From an uncultured Bacteroidia bacterium (GTDB lineage Bacteria; Bacteroidota; Bacteroidia; Bacteroidales; F082), in assembly GCA_902799345.1 (NCBI GenBank), contig CADBZW010000007.1, positions 1 through 64,000 on the forward strand: a stretch of 64,000 bases of DNA. The letters run 5' to 3'. The notes under the pieces were generated by a model. It did not search any database. It was not told the origin of the DNA and saw only the letters and a program-made list of their open reading frames with translations. This document shows, piece after piece, positions 1 to 8,508 of this stretch; position 1 is the first letter of the stretch; each line of letters starts with the position of its first letter. The position numbers and the translations under genes are program-made.

Positions 1-231
1 TGGGAAACGAGCCCTATTTCGTTTTACTTGCTCATTCAGTCGGCTTGTAGTTACACCATAAAGCATAGCCAAGTCGCGGTCAATCATTACCTGCACACCT
101 CGGATACTAAAAATCATATTCTCAATTTCTGAAATGTCAACAGACTTATCACAATTTGTGATAGGTTCTTCGAGCCGGTCGCAATTTGCGACCGGTTTTT
201 GTACATTGTCTTTTGTTGTTTTCTTTGCCAT
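1..231 (-). CDS. ORF6N domain DNA-binding protein, 3' end outside window
   Basis: The reverse strand from ATG at 231 gives 77 codons without a stop up to the window edge, so the gene is cut. The core IFSIRGVQVMIDRDLAMLYG followed by TSRLNEQVKRNRARFP matches the start of the ORF6N domain, found in phage-derived and chromosomal DNA-binding proteins of Bacteroidetes. A -7 box TTTCTTTGC (reverse of 255-263) lies about 24 bp upstream of the ATG. The N-terminal tail before the domain carries two related peptides, PVANCDR and PITNCDK, each encoded by a perfect DNA palindrome (147-163 and 175-195). The exact role is unknown; regulation of transcription or an accessory/phage function is usual for the family. 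Confidence 0.8.
   Translation of the reverse strand, partial: MAKKTTKDNVQKPVANCDRLEEPITNCDKSVDISEIENMIFSIRGVQVMIDRDLAMLYGVTTSRLNEQVKRNRARFP
147..195. repeat. Two perfect palindromes inside ORF6N coding sequence
   Basis: Positions 147-163 form a 17-bp perfect palindrome TATCACAATTTGTGATA. Positions 175-195 form a 21-bp perfect palindrome with the same centre CAATTTG and outer arms CCGGTCG/CGACCGG. Both lie in frame in the N-terminal tail of the ORF6N gene and encode near-repeated peptides of the form P-[VI]-[AT]-N-C-D-[RK]. Similar in-frame palindromes occur in the DUF1016 gene (29313-29410) and topB (37436-37559). Confidence 0.85.
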
Positions 232-292
232 ACCTATTCTTTTTACATTAATAGTGCAAAGAAACAACATCCTTCAAGACAAAGCCGTTGAA

Positions 293-340
293 CAAACGTT
301 TGTAGTCGACTGTAGTCGTTTGTTGTCGTTTGCTGTCGGA
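293..340. repeat. Short degenerate CGAC-containing repeat
   Basis: The gap between the ORF6N gene and the lipoprotein (232-369) contains several imperfect copies of a unit reading TTTGTAGTCG, TGTAGTCG, TTTGTTGTCG, TTTGCTGTCG on the + strand. The ORF6N promoter lies next to it at 255-263. No gene is seen in the gap; function unknown. Confidence 0.5.
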
Positions 341-369
341 TATATTGCTGTAAATAAGGAATTAAAAAA

Positions 370-801
370 CTACTTCGCCACGAAATTACTCTGATACTTA
401 AACAGTATATACTGGTCCGCGTTCATGTCGTAATCGATGGTGTGGACGCAGAAGCGGCAGTATTCGTAGGTGCCGTCATCCAAGAGCAGGCGACCCACAT
501 AGCCGTCCTGCAGGTTGATGTGCTCGATGGTGTCCGTCCAACCGTCTTTCGGGATTTTGTTGACCATGCTCAGGCGATACACCAAATCCTTCACAAAGGC
601 AAACTCCACCTGGCTGGCACCCGTGTTCGTAATGTTGAAGTCGCCATCGGCGACGAGGTTCACATTGCCCTGCGAAAAAAAGTTGGCGCCTTCGGTTCGG
701 CCCAAATAGATCTTAGCCACCTTGTAGTTTGTCTCACCGCCAACACATGCGCACAAGCCCAAGCAGAGGGTCAAAATAATAAATATATTCCTGATCTTCA
801 T
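370..801 (-). CDS. Hypothetical lipoprotein
   Basis: 143 residues from ATG at 801. An open frame extends 10 codons further upstream, but MKIRNIFIILTLCLGLCACV is a clean lipoprotein signal with lipobox LCAC, so the inner Met is the likely start. The mature part is acidic and aromatic with no catalytic motif I recognise (for example GYVGRLLLDDGTYEYCRFCV near the middle). Its 5' flank lies in repeat copy A (809-965). Probably anchored in the inner or outer membrane facing the periplasm. Function unknown. Confidence 0.7.
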   Translation of the reverse strand: MKIRNIFIILTLCLGLCACVGGETNYKVAKIYLGRTEGANFFSQGNVNLVADGDFNITNTGASQVEFAFVKDLVYRLSMVNKIPKDGWTDTIEHINLQDGYVGRLLLDDGTYEYCRFCVHTIDYDMNADQYILFKYQSNFVAK

Positions 802-808
802 AGTAAGT

Positions 809-965
809 AACTGTTCATAATTAAACTGCATTATTATAAGCTTCTTAGCTATCAGCTATCAGCCGTCAGTTATCAGCTTGGTAGCACCATAGCTGACGGC
901 TGACTGCTGACGGCTGACGGCCATATTCTCCTGCTTTTATGTAAATCTATTCTGCTCATCTACTT
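809..965. repeat. Long intergenic repeat, copy A (AGCT-rich hairpin family)
   Basis: About 157 bp that match 14341-14500 over nearly the full length: AACTGTTC..AATTAAACT..TTATTATAAGCTTCTTAGCT, a core of AGCTATCAGC/GCTGACGGCTGAC units around AGCTTGGTAGCACCA, then a shared tail GGCCATATTCTCCTGCTTTT and CTCATCTACTTA. Both copies sit a few bases beyond the stop codon of a minus-strand gene (ABC-F here, NtrC-type regulator at copy B). The core can form imperfect hairpins. The family also flanks the four-helix-bundle gene at 32231-32720. Confidence 0.85.
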
Positions 966-973
966 ATTATGTA

Positions 974-2734
974 TTATCCTCCTATTTCATCCAATTCTAA
1001 CCATCGCAGTTCCTTCTCGTCCAGCAAGTCCTTGATTTCCTGCAGACGGTTGCCCATGTCATGCAGTTTCTGGTAGTCGGTCTCGCTGCTCAAGGCCTCG
1101 GTGAGGGTCTGCTTCTCAGCTTCGAGGGCCTCCATCTCTTGGGCGAGGGTCTCGTATTCACGCTGTTCCTTGAAGGAGCGCTTCACCTTCTCGCGCTGCT
1201 TCACGGGCTTTGGCTCTTCCTTCTTTTGCGCCGACTTCTCCTTACGCTCTTCGCGTTGCTTGGCGTCCAGATAGTCCTTGTATTGGCTGTAGTTGCCCAT
1301 GAAGCCTTTCACCATGCCGTCGCCTTGGAAGACGAAGAGCTGGTCGACGACCTGGTCCATGAAGAAACGGTCGTGCGAGACCACCAAGAGGCAGCCTTTG
1401 TAGCCTTGCAGGAAGTCCTCCAGCTTCTGTAACGTCAACAGGTCCAAGTCGTTGGTAGGCTCGTCGAGGATGAGGAAGTTGGGATTCTGCACCAGGATGG
1501 TCAGCAGGTAGAGACGCCGTTTCTCGCCTCCACTGAGCAGGGCCACGGGCTGGCGATGCATCTTGTAGGGAAACATGAAATGCGCCAACAGCTGGTCGGC
1601 CGTGTAGACCTTGTCCTTGCCGTAGGTCATCACCTCGGCGATGTCGCGCACGGTGCTGATCACCGTTTTGCTCTCGTCGAACTTTATGCCTTCCTGGCGG
1701 TAATAGCCGTATGTCACAGTCTCGCCCGTCTTCACCCTTCCCTTGTCGGGCTGCATCGCGCCGGTGATGAGGTTCAGGAAGGTGGACTTCCCCACTCCAT
1801 TCTTGCCTATCAACCCGATGCGCTCGCCGCGCTTGAAGACGTAGTCGAAATCTTTCAACACAGTGAGGTCGCCGAACGACTTCGACACATTGCTGAGTTC
1901 CAGTATCTTGCCGCCCAAGCGTTGCATCTGCAGGCCAAACTCAAGGCGTCCGTCCTGCTCCTGGTATCTGCTGCGTTCCTTCAAGTCATAGAAGGCATCG
2001 ATGCGACTCTTCGACTTGCTCGTGCGGGCCTGCGGCGTGCTGCGCATCCATTCCAACTCATATTTCAGCAGCTGGCTGTTGCGCTCCGCCGTGGCTCGTT
2101 TCACCTCTTCACGCTCACGGCTCTTCTGGACGTAATAGTCGAAGTTGCCGTTGTGGGTGTACATCACACCTTGATAGAGTTCAAAGATCTTATTGCACAC
2201 ACGATCAAGGAAATAGCGGTCGTGGGTGACCATGAGCAGCGTCATGCTCGACTGGGTGAGGAACTTCTCCAGCCACTCCACCATCTCCACATCGAGGTGG
2301 TTGGTAGGCTCGTCAAGTATCAGGAAGTCAGGCTCATGCAACAGCACCAAGGCCAAGGCCAGACGTTTCACCTGACCGCCCGAGAGTTCGTCGACCGACT
2401 GCTCCAGGTTGGTGATGGCGAAGCGGGTCAGATATTGCCTTGCCTTGAGGTGTTGTTCATCGTTGAGGTCGGCCAACAAATCCGAGATGCGCGTCCCCGC
2501 CGGATACACGGGCAGCTGCTCAAGGTAGCCGATTTTGATGTCGTTGGCGTAGGTTATGGTTCCCGAGTCGGGAGACTCCTGCCCTACCAGAATCTTCAGC
2601 ATTGTCGACTTGCCCGAGCCGTTGGTGGCTATCAGCGCCGTCTTGTCGCCCTTCTCGATGCCAAAGGTGACATCGGCAAACAAGGTCTTGATGCCGTACG
2701 ACTTGGATATGCCGTTGACCGACAGATAGTTCAT
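974..2734 (-). CDS. ABC-F family ATPase (Uup/Ettα-like), ribosome-associated
   Basis: 586 residues with two ABC ATPase domains and no membrane segments, as in ABC-F proteins that act on ribosomes or replication intermediates. First domain: Walker A around 38-44 (NGSGKST, in an unusual ATNG context), signature LSGGQ 117-121, Walker B LILDEP 138-143. The second domain carries GKNGVGKST, signature LLSGGEKRR and LILDEPTNDLD. The C-terminal 60-70 residues are a charged coiled coil, typical of the Uup branch. The start codon overlaps the stop of the upstream VOC gene (ATGA, 2731-2734), so the two are translationally coupled. Repeat copy A lies just past the stop. The exact ABC-F subgroup is uncertain. 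Confidence 0.9.
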   Translation of the reverse strand: MNYLSVNGISKSYGIKTLFADVTFGIEKGDKTALIATNGSGKSTMLKILVGQESPDSGTITYANDIKIGYLEQLPVYPAGTRISDLLADLNDEQHLKARQYLTRFAITNLEQSVDELSGGQVKRLALALVLLHEPDFLILDEPTNHLDVEMVEWLEKFLTQSSMTLLMVTHDRYFLDRVCNKIFELYQGVMYTHNGNFDYYVQKSREREEVKRATAERNSQLLKYELEWMRSTPQARTSKSKSRIDAFYDLKERSRYQEQDGRLEFGLQMQRLGGKILELSNVSKSFGDLTVLKDFDYVFKRGERIGLIGKNGVGKSTFLNLITGAMQPDKGRVKTGETVTYGYYRQEGIKFDESKTVISTVRDIAEVMTYGKDKVYTADQLLAHFMFPYKMHRQPVALLSGGEKRRLYLLTILVQNPNFLILDEPTNDLDLLTLQKLEDFLQGYKGCLLVVSHDRFFMDQVVDQLFVFQGDGMVKGFMGNYSQYKDYLDAKQREERKEKSAQKKEEPKPVKQREKVKRSFKEQREYETLAQEMEALEAEKQTLTEALSSETDYQKLHDMGNRLQEIKDLLDEKELRWLELDEIGG

Positions 2735-3195
2735 TTTGCGAAACGCTTGACGTATTCAATGGGATACTGCGACTTCTCCGAGACCTGCTCCACCGTCATG
2801 CCCGACTCAAACAGCCTCTTAATGACTGCATCCATGGGCTCGCCGACTTCGATGATATGGAAGTCCGGGTCATAGAAGCGGACGATGCGCTGTCCCCACG
2901 GGGCTTCCTCAACAGGATGGACATACTCGATTTCAGGAAATTCTTTCAGATATTCCACGAAATCATCAAAGTCTTTTTCCTCGAAATACAGCTCGGCGTC
3001 GTTTGACTTACAACGGACATCATCGGTATGAATCATCTCTTTCCATTTCTTCATCTCTTGCAAGGCGAAGCCACCGGAAAACTGCACGTTCTCACCGAAG
3101 TTCATGACGACACGGTCGCCTATCACCTCTTCATAAAAAGCGACGGCTTTTTTCATGTCGGTAACCGCCAGCAGCGGGCATTTGAATTGTAACAT
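2731..3195 (-). CDS. VOC (glyoxalase/bleomycin-resistance fold) family protein
   Basis: 154 residues from ATG at 3195. A longer frame to 3258 would begin upstream of the -7 box TATCTTTGCAG (reverse of 3213-3223) and inside the preceding terminator, so it is rejected. The opening MLQFKCPLLAVTDMKKAVAF, a central strand-rich part and the late FYDPDFHIIEVGEPM stretch are the usual beta-alpha-beta-beta-beta pattern of VOC proteins. The short C-terminal extension (TVEQVSEKSQYPIEYVKRF) looks like a small helical domain. Substrate unknown. Operonic with the ABC-F gene downstream, sharing an ATGA overlap. Confidence 0.8.
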   Translation of the reverse strand: MLQFKCPLLAVTDMKKAVAFYEEVIGDRVVMNFGENVQFSGGFALQEMKKWKEMIHTDDVRCKSNDAELYFEEKDFDDFVEYLKEFPEIEYVHPVEEAPWGQRIVRFYDPDFHIIEVGEPMDAVIKRLFESGMTVEQVSEKSQYPIEYVKRFAK

Positions 3196-3212
3196 AGCAT
3201 TAAGTTTTGATA

Positions 3213-3253
3213 CTGCAAAGATAAAAAAAGCCTCGTATCGGCTGACACGAGGC
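3213..3253 (-). terminator. Terminator of epimerase gene abutting VOC promoter
   Basis: On the minus strand, GCCTCGT..ACGAGGC (3230-3253) forms a 7-bp stem followed by a T run (3224-3229), ending transcription from the aldose epimerase gene. The T run runs directly into the -7 box TATCTTTGCAG (3213-3223) of the VOC/ABC-F operon, so the terminator and the next promoter are packed end to end. Confidence 0.8.
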
Positions 3254-3276
3254 TTCATTTTTTATCGACAGACGCT

Positions 3277-4419
3277 TTATTTCTTCACTTTGGGCAGCAC
3301 GGCAAACTTGTAGATGCAGAGCTGGTGGTACTCGTCGCCAGGCTTCAGTATCGGCTTGGGTGCCAGCGTCTCATGGTTGATGGCATCAGGAAAATACTGG
3401 GTCTCCAAAGCCAAGCCTTCGCGGTAATTCAAAGGTTTGCCGCATTTTCCTATGCCCTTGCCGTCAAAAAAGTTACCACTATAGAACTGTAGGCCTACCT
3501 GGTCACTCCACACTTGCATCTCACGACCGCTTTCAGGCTCCGTCAACGTGGCGACCCAAGCATAGGCTTTGGGGCTGTTCTTGTCGGCAATCCAGTTGTG
3601 GTCGTAGCCCTTGGCGTTCTTCAACTGTTCGTCGTCGGCGTTGATATTGTCGCCAATGCGATGCTTCTCTCGAAAATCGAAGGGAGTGTTTTGTACACCC
3701 GAGAACTTGCCCGTCGTCAGAATCTGGTCGTCGATGGTAGTCATGTAGCGCGAGTTGATTTGCAGCTCGTGGTCGAGGATGGTACCGTTGCCCTCACCTT
3801 TCAAGTTGAAGAAAGAGTGATGCGAGAAGTTACACAGAGTAGCTTCGTCGGTGGTAGCGGAATAACGAATCTGGAATTGGTTGTCGTGCGTCAGGGTGTA
3901 GCTCATCGTCACGTCGAGGTTGCCAGGGAAGCCGTCTTCGCCGTTGGCGAACACGGTGTGCATCTGTATCACGCTGTCGTTGGCCGCGACCACGTCCCAC
4001 ACGCGCTTGTCAGCGCCGATGAGACCGCCATGAAGGGTGTTCTCACCGTCGTTCTTAGTAAGCTGGTATTCAATACCATTCAAGGTAAAAGTGCCATTGG
4101 AGATGCGGTTGGCGCAACGGCCCACCACAGCGCCGAGGTAGCGCTCGCCCGGGTTGTTCAGATACTTGTCGATATGGTCGTAACCCAAAACGATATCCTC
4201 ATAGCTACCACGATTGTCGGGCATCCATAACGCTACGACACGACCGCCATAGTTGGTGACCTGCATTGTTAAAAAACCATTGTGCAAAGTATAAAGAGAT
4301 ACCTGCTTACCTTCCACAACCTTGTTGAAATTCTCGGCAGGAATCAGTTTCACCTCTTTCTTGAAGTTGCAACCGACTAATAACAAAGCCATTGCAAAAA
4401 TAAATAACGTTTTTTTCAT
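3277..4419 (-). CDS. Aldose 1-epimerase (galactose mutarotase), lipoprotein form
   Basis: 380 residues from ATG at 4419, giving the lipoprotein signal MKKTLFIFAMALLLVGCN (lipobox LVGC). A longer frame to 4515 starts upstream of the likely -7 box TATTTTTGCAG (near 4455-4466). Family marks: the NYGGR and AVVGRCANRIS motifs, catalytic His in ENTLHGG, and NFSHHSFFNL. The late GLALETQYFPDAINH carries the catalytic Glu region. It interconverts alpha and beta anomers of galactose or related sugars, here probably in the periplasm because it is lipid-anchored. Terminator at 3224-3253. Confidence 0.9.
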   Translation of the reverse strand: MKKTLFIFAMALLLVGCNFKKEVKLIPAENFNKVVEGKQVSLYTLHNGFLTMQVTNYGGRVVALWMPDNRGSYEDIVLGYDHIDKYLNNPGERYLGAVVGRCANRISNGTFTLNGIEYQLTKNDGENTLHGGLIGADKRVWDVVAANDSVIQMHTVFANGEDGFPGNLDVTMSYTLTHDNQFQIRYSATTDEATLCNFSHHSFFNLKGEGNGTILDHELQINSRYMTTIDDQILTTGKFSGVQNTPFDFREKHRIGDNINADDEQLKNAKGYDHNWIADKNSPKAYAWVATLTEPESGREMQVWSDQVGLQFYSGNFFDGKGIGKCGKPLNYREGLALETQYFPDAINHETLAPKPILKPGDEYHQLCIYKFAVLPKVKK

Positions 4420-4516
4420 CTTATTTAACATCAAAATCTTTAAGAAATCAAGCTGCAAAAATACGAAAACTCTTCTTTGTGTGCAAACACTATTTTTCTT
4501 TTGAAATGACGACAAT

Positions 4517-5986
4517 CTATTTTGTCCTCACTACGCCCTGATAGTCAACGGTTTTATGACGCTTCAAAAACTCAATCAGCATTTCCTCCGATGTCATGAA
4601 CATGCTTTCTCCATCGTCAACGCTTTCGATGGTTACGGTGGAAGCGATATAACTGTTGCAGGCCACCTTGTAGGTCTTCTTCGTCGAGAAGTTCTCCCCT
4701 ATCATGTCAACCCACACGCTCCGGCCGTCGTCGCCCACCTTGTAGGTCATCCCTGAGACATACGAAGGGTAGCCGCCGTTTTTCCGATAGTTGTTAAGAA
4801 TGAACTTCTTCACCTGCTCGCCTGTCATCTGATACACTACCACTTCGTTGTTGAATGGGTCGATGCTATAGACATCCTTGACAGTGATGGGACCTTTCTT
4901 CAAATGTGTGACGCGGATGCCGCCCGTGTTCTGGAAGGCGAAGTCGGCGCCGCTGATTTCGCAGATGGCATCGCACAGCATGCTGCCCAGTTCCTCTGGC
5001 GTTTCAAACTTCGTCGCCGCCGTGGCAATGGGTTGGTTCAAGGCAGGCGCATCATTGAACTCGTCAAGCATTGCCTTGACTTCCGGTTTCTCTCTACGCA
5101 CCGCATTGACATTCAACACAACGGCTTCCTTATCCACCACCTTATGGTTTTTCACCTTGATTTTCAGCAAAGTGGCATATTTCAAATGCGACCCTGACTG
5201 AGTAATGAGCACGCCGTTGGTCAAGGACGGATGTTCTATCAAAGTATGGCTATGTCCTCCGATGATGGCATCGAGCCATGGGTTGGCCTGCGCCAGCTCC
5301 ATGTCGTCCTCAAAGCCGCAATGCGAGAGCAGCAACACAACATCGTTCTGGTTTCTAAGGTATTTATAATCTGGGAGCACCACTTCCGGACGTTTGAAGC
5401 TCACTAGTTTCAGCTTGTCGGGATGCGCGCCGGGAATGTCGCCATGGCGCACCTCGATCAGGCCAACAATGGCCATCTTCACACCTTGAATCTGCATGGT
5501 TACAAAAGGTTTAATGTCAAGATTGACGTCATCAGGGATGAAGACGTTGGCACAGACGAAGGGGAAATCGGCCCTTTCAATATCGTTTTGGAGGTTCACG
5601 ACATCGCCGTCCCATTCATGGTTGCCTACAGCCGAGAGGTTGAACCCCACATTGTTCATTAATGTGATCATGGGGTAATTGACGGGGTTGTACTGGTCGT
5701 TGACAGGGTTGCCAGTGCGGTTGTCGCCCGCCGAAAACAACAGCATATCAGGATAAACCGCTTTCAGGCTGTCGACCATGGCGGCAAACCTCGGAAACTG
5801 ATCGATGCTGGAGTGCATGTCGTTGACCGAGAGGATGATGATTTCGGCCTCCATGGCATCCACCGGAGCCTCTTTGGTCACGCTCGCCTCCGTGGCTTCG
5901 TTTGATTCAGAGTTCTGGTTGCGAAGCACGAGAAACAACACCACCGCCACCAAGGCGAGCATCAATAGCATCTTCTTTTTATTCAT
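4517..5986 (-). CDS. Membrane-anchored bifunctional metallophosphatase/5'-nucleotidase
   Basis: 489 residues. Residues 6-22 form one hydrophobic anchor with no lipobox. The calcineurin-like phosphatase domain has SVNDMHSS, SAGDNRTGNPVND, GNHEWD and GGHSHT metal-binding motifs. The C-terminal part (FAFQNTGGIRV, SIDPFNNEVVVYQMTGEQ) is the 5'-nucleotidase substrate domain. It likely hydrolyses nucleotides or UDP-sugars in the periplasm. It is transcribed away from the hybrid histidine kinase from a divergent promoter pair (6009-6037). The NDMHS motif replaces the more usual NDxHG. Confidence 0.9.
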   Translation of the reverse strand: MNKKKMLLMLALVAVVLFLVLRNQNSESNEATEASVTKEAPVDAMEAEIIILSVNDMHSSIDQFPRFAAMVDSLKAVYPDMLLFSAGDNRTGNPVNDQYNPVNYPMITLMNNVGFNLSAVGNHEWDGDVVNLQNDIERADFPFVCANVFIPDDVNLDIKPFVTMQIQGVKMAIVGLIEVRHGDIPGAHPDKLKLVSFKRPEVVLPDYKYLRNQNDVVLLLSHCGFEDDMELAQANPWLDAIIGGHSHTLIEHPSLTNGVLITQSGSHLKYATLLKIKVKNHKVVDKEAVVLNVNAVRREKPEVKAMLDEFNDAPALNQPIATAATKFETPEELGSMLCDAICEISGADFAFQNTGGIRVTHLKKGPITVKDVYSIDPFNNEVVVYQMTGEQVKKFILNNYRKNGGYPSYVSGMTYKVGDDGRSVWVDMIGENFSTKKTYKVACNSYIASTVTIESVDDGESMFMTSEEMLIEFLKRHKTVDYQGVVRTK

Positions 5987-6008
5987 ATCTCAAAGTTTTG
6001 ATTATGCT

Positions 6009-6037
6009 GCAAATTTAGGAAAAAGTTTTACCTTTGC
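6009..6037. promoter_or_regulatory. Divergent promoter pair
   Basis: The minus-strand -7 box TAAATTTGC is the reverse of 6009-6017 and serves the nucleotidase (ATG at 5986). The plus-strand box TTACCTTTGC (6028-6037) serves the hybrid kinase, whose ATG is only 6 nt further on (6044). The two boxes are about 10 bp apart, so each -33 region overlaps the other promoter and the two are likely to interfere. The kinase message would have almost no leader. Confidence 0.7.
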
Positions 6038-6043
6038 GCCACC

Positions 6044-8500
6044 ATGACGAAAAAAAGCCATAGCGATTACCCCAGCGGAAGCCGGACGAGTTGGAAGGTG
6101 GTGCTCACCTACCTGTTCGTCATGGCCCTTTGTGCGGCTTTGTTTTATTATATCTTCAACCTGCGCAACAGCATCGAGAACCAACGCTCCAACATCAATT
6201 CGCAACACGACGCGCTCAATTGGGTCAACCAGTTCACGAAAAACGTGCACGCCGCGCAAAACGCAGCCAACCTCTATGCCTTCACCAAACAATCCAAATA
6301 CAAGCGTGAATTCAACACCTACCGCGATGTCATCAAGGCCCAAACCGACTCACTGATGACATTCGAAATAAGTGAAGACAACAAATTGATGGTAAGTAAG
6401 ATAAACGGTCTCATTAGAAGTAAAGGTAGAATCAGCAACGAGCTGTCGAAACAGTTCCACGACTTCAATCCCTTGGCAGAATTCGACCGTACCATCGACG
6501 ACTACAGGCCCCCAAAAACGGAAGACGAAATCGTGGTCACCACTGTATCGAAAGACACCATCATCCACGTACCTAAGAAGGCTGAGAAGAAAGGCTTTTG
6601 GCAACGCGTCAGCAAGGTGTTCAACCCCACTGAAGAAACAGCCGACAGCCTTGTCCACATCTCCATTGAGCGCACCGACACGCTCCACATCCAACGACAA
6701 CAGCCTGATTCAGTGAATATTCTGGCCGACTTACGAGTGCTTTCCGATAAGGCCAAGAAAGAGTATTGGGACAAAATCAAGGAGTATGAAAAGAAAACGC
6801 AGGAGCTGGTGAAGGCCGACAACCAACTCTCAGAGCAGATCTCAAGCCTGCTGATACGCCTCAACCAGGAAATCCTCAATTCCACCATCAGCGAAATCGA
6901 GAAAAGCGAAGCCATCATAAACGACAACACGCGAACGTCCATTCTTATCGGAGCAGTGACATTGATCCTTATCGTCATATTCATCATATTGATTATCAGC
7001 GATGTGAACAAAGGCTACCGCGCCCGTCGCGCAGCCGAGGAAGCCAAGAAACGTACTGAGGAAATCATGGAAAGCCGCCACAAACTGCTGCTTTCGGTCT
7101 CACACGACATCAAGACCCCTTTGAGTTCAATCCTCGGCTATGTGGAAGTGCTTGATAAGACAGGTAACGAGAAGGAAATCAACTCAATACAACAGTCCGC
7201 TGACCACATCCTCAACCTACTGAACAACCTGCTGGAGTTCTCGAGCCTCGAACAAGGCAAGCTGAAAGTCAGCTACGAGGCCTTTAATTTCAAACAACTG
7301 TGCGACGAGACTGCGGAGATGTTTGAGTCCATCGCACGCCACAAAAACCTGCAATTCAACTACGAGTCTTCCATCGAAGACGGATGCACCATCCTCTCCG
7401 ATAGACTGAAAATCAAGCAGATACTCAGCAACTTGATATCCAACGGCATCAAATACACGTTAGAAGGTAGCGTTACCTTCAGACCGCGTATGGGGCGTGG
7501 CTTGGTGGTGTTCGACATCATCGACACGGGTGTGGGCATCCCGCAAGATAAGTTGGAAGAGGTGTTCAAGCCTTTTGTCCGCATCGAGACCTACAACCAG
7601 TTTGCCGAAGGCAGCGGCTATGGTATGTCGGTCGTCAAAGGTCTCGTCGACCTGTTGGGCGGCGAGATTCACATCGACTCCGAAGTGGGCAAAGGCACAC
7701 ATTTTGAGGTCAGGATACCTGTTGGCGAGGTGGAGTCACGACCTGAAGTAAAGAATGATGTAACAGATGATAAAACAAAAAGCCTCAACATCTTAGTATT
7801 TGACGATGACAACACCTTACTCTCTGTCATCGACTCCATGCTGCACCGCCTTGGGCATCAAGCCATACCTTGCCGTTCGATGAGCGACATGGACAACGCC
7901 TTGCAGCAAATCCAGGACTATGACTACATTCTCACCGACCGTGAGATGGGGGCCGTCACTGGCAACGACATCCTCCACCTTGTCAAAAAGGCCGACCCAA
8001 CCAAACCCGTCATCCTAATGACCGCAAGGATGGAATACACTAACGAGATGGCCAAAAAAGAGGGCTTCGATGGGTTCTTGCAGAAACCATTTAACCTAAA
8101 GCAGTTAGAAAACCTATTCGGAAGCGTTGCTTTAAGTGAAAACGAGGCCGAAATCGCCTTCCCCGACTTCCCCGCTTTCAGCGAGATGATGGGCAACGAC
8201 AAGGAAGCCATGACCGACATCCTACGCGTCTTCGTGCAGTCGACCGCCGACGACTTGGTCTCAATGAATACTTTAATTGAACAATCGGATTTCGTTGAAA
8301 TGCAGAGTCTTTGCCACAAGATGCTACCCATGTTCAAGCAACTGGAGCGCGACACGACCTTCCTCTCCAGGATGAACGATATGCGAGGAAAGGGTGTAAC
8401 GGAAGATGATTACCTGAATTGGAAAGAAGACGCCACCCAATTCATGGCGCAAACCGATGAATTGATGGATTTGTTGGCGGAGAGGTATGGGATTGGGTGA
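6044..8500 (+). CDS. Hybrid sensor histidine kinase with receiver and HPt domains
   Basis: 818 residues. TM segments at about 20-38 and 300-320 bracket a helical, coiled-coil-rich periplasmic region. HisKA: SVSHDIKTPLSSILGYVEVL with phosphoacceptor H354. HATPase: N box near 463-468, DTGVGIP about 494-500, GSGYGMSVVKGLVDLLGG about 523-540. Receiver: DDD about 587-589, phosphorylated D632 (LTDRE), T660, K681. C-terminal HPt-like domain with H758 (SLCHKM). The His-Asp-His layout implies an output regulator elsewhere; the NtrC-type regulator at 14506-15843 is a good candidate on the far side of the R-M operon. The -7 box is 6 nt from the ATG, so the mRNA is probably leaderless or nearly so. Confidence 0.92.
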   Translation: MTKKSHSDYPSGSRTSWKVVLTYLFVMALCAALFYYIFNLRNSIENQRSNINSQHDALNWVNQFTKNVHAAQNAANLYAFTKQSKYKREFNTYRDVIKAQTDSLMTFEISEDNKLMVSKINGLIRSKGRISNELSKQFHDFNPLAEFDRTIDDYRPPKTEDEIVVTTVSKDTIIHVPKKAEKKGFWQRVSKVFNPTEETADSLVHISIERTDTLHIQRQQPDSVNILADLRVLSDKAKKEYWDKIKEYEKKTQELVKADNQLSEQISSLLIRLNQEILNSTISEIEKSEAIINDNTRTSILIGAVTLILIVIFIILIISDVNKGYRARRAAEEAKKRTEEIMESRHKLLLSVSHDIKTPLSSILGYVEVLDKTGNEKEINSIQQSADHILNLLNNLLEFSSLEQGKLKVSYEAFNFKQLCDETAEMFESIARHKNLQFNYESSIEDGCTILSDRLKIKQILSNLISNGIKYTLEGSVTFRPRMGRGLVVFDIIDTGVGIPQDKLEEVFKPFVRIETYNQFAEGSGYGMSVVKGLVDLLGGEIHIDSEVGKGTHFEVRIPVGEVESRPEVKNDVTDDKTKSLNILVFDDDNTLLSVIDSMLHRLGHQAIPCRSMSDMDNALQQIQDYDYILTDREMGAVTGNDILHLVKKADPTKPVILMTARMEYTNEMAKKEGFDGFLQKPFNLKQLENLFGSVALSENEAEIAFPDFPAFSEMMGNDKEAMTDILRVFVQSTADDLVSMNTLIEQSDFVEMQSLCHKMLPMFKQLERDTTFLSRMNDMRGKGVTEDDYLNWKEDATQFMAQTDELMDLLAERYGIG

Positions 8501-8508
8501 TAACTGCT

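Noticed and set aside
134..394. Plus-strand 86-codon frame over the start of the window
   Set aside because: It is antisense to the ORF6N gene, which has a clear domain and a promoter, and it runs into the lipoprotein end.
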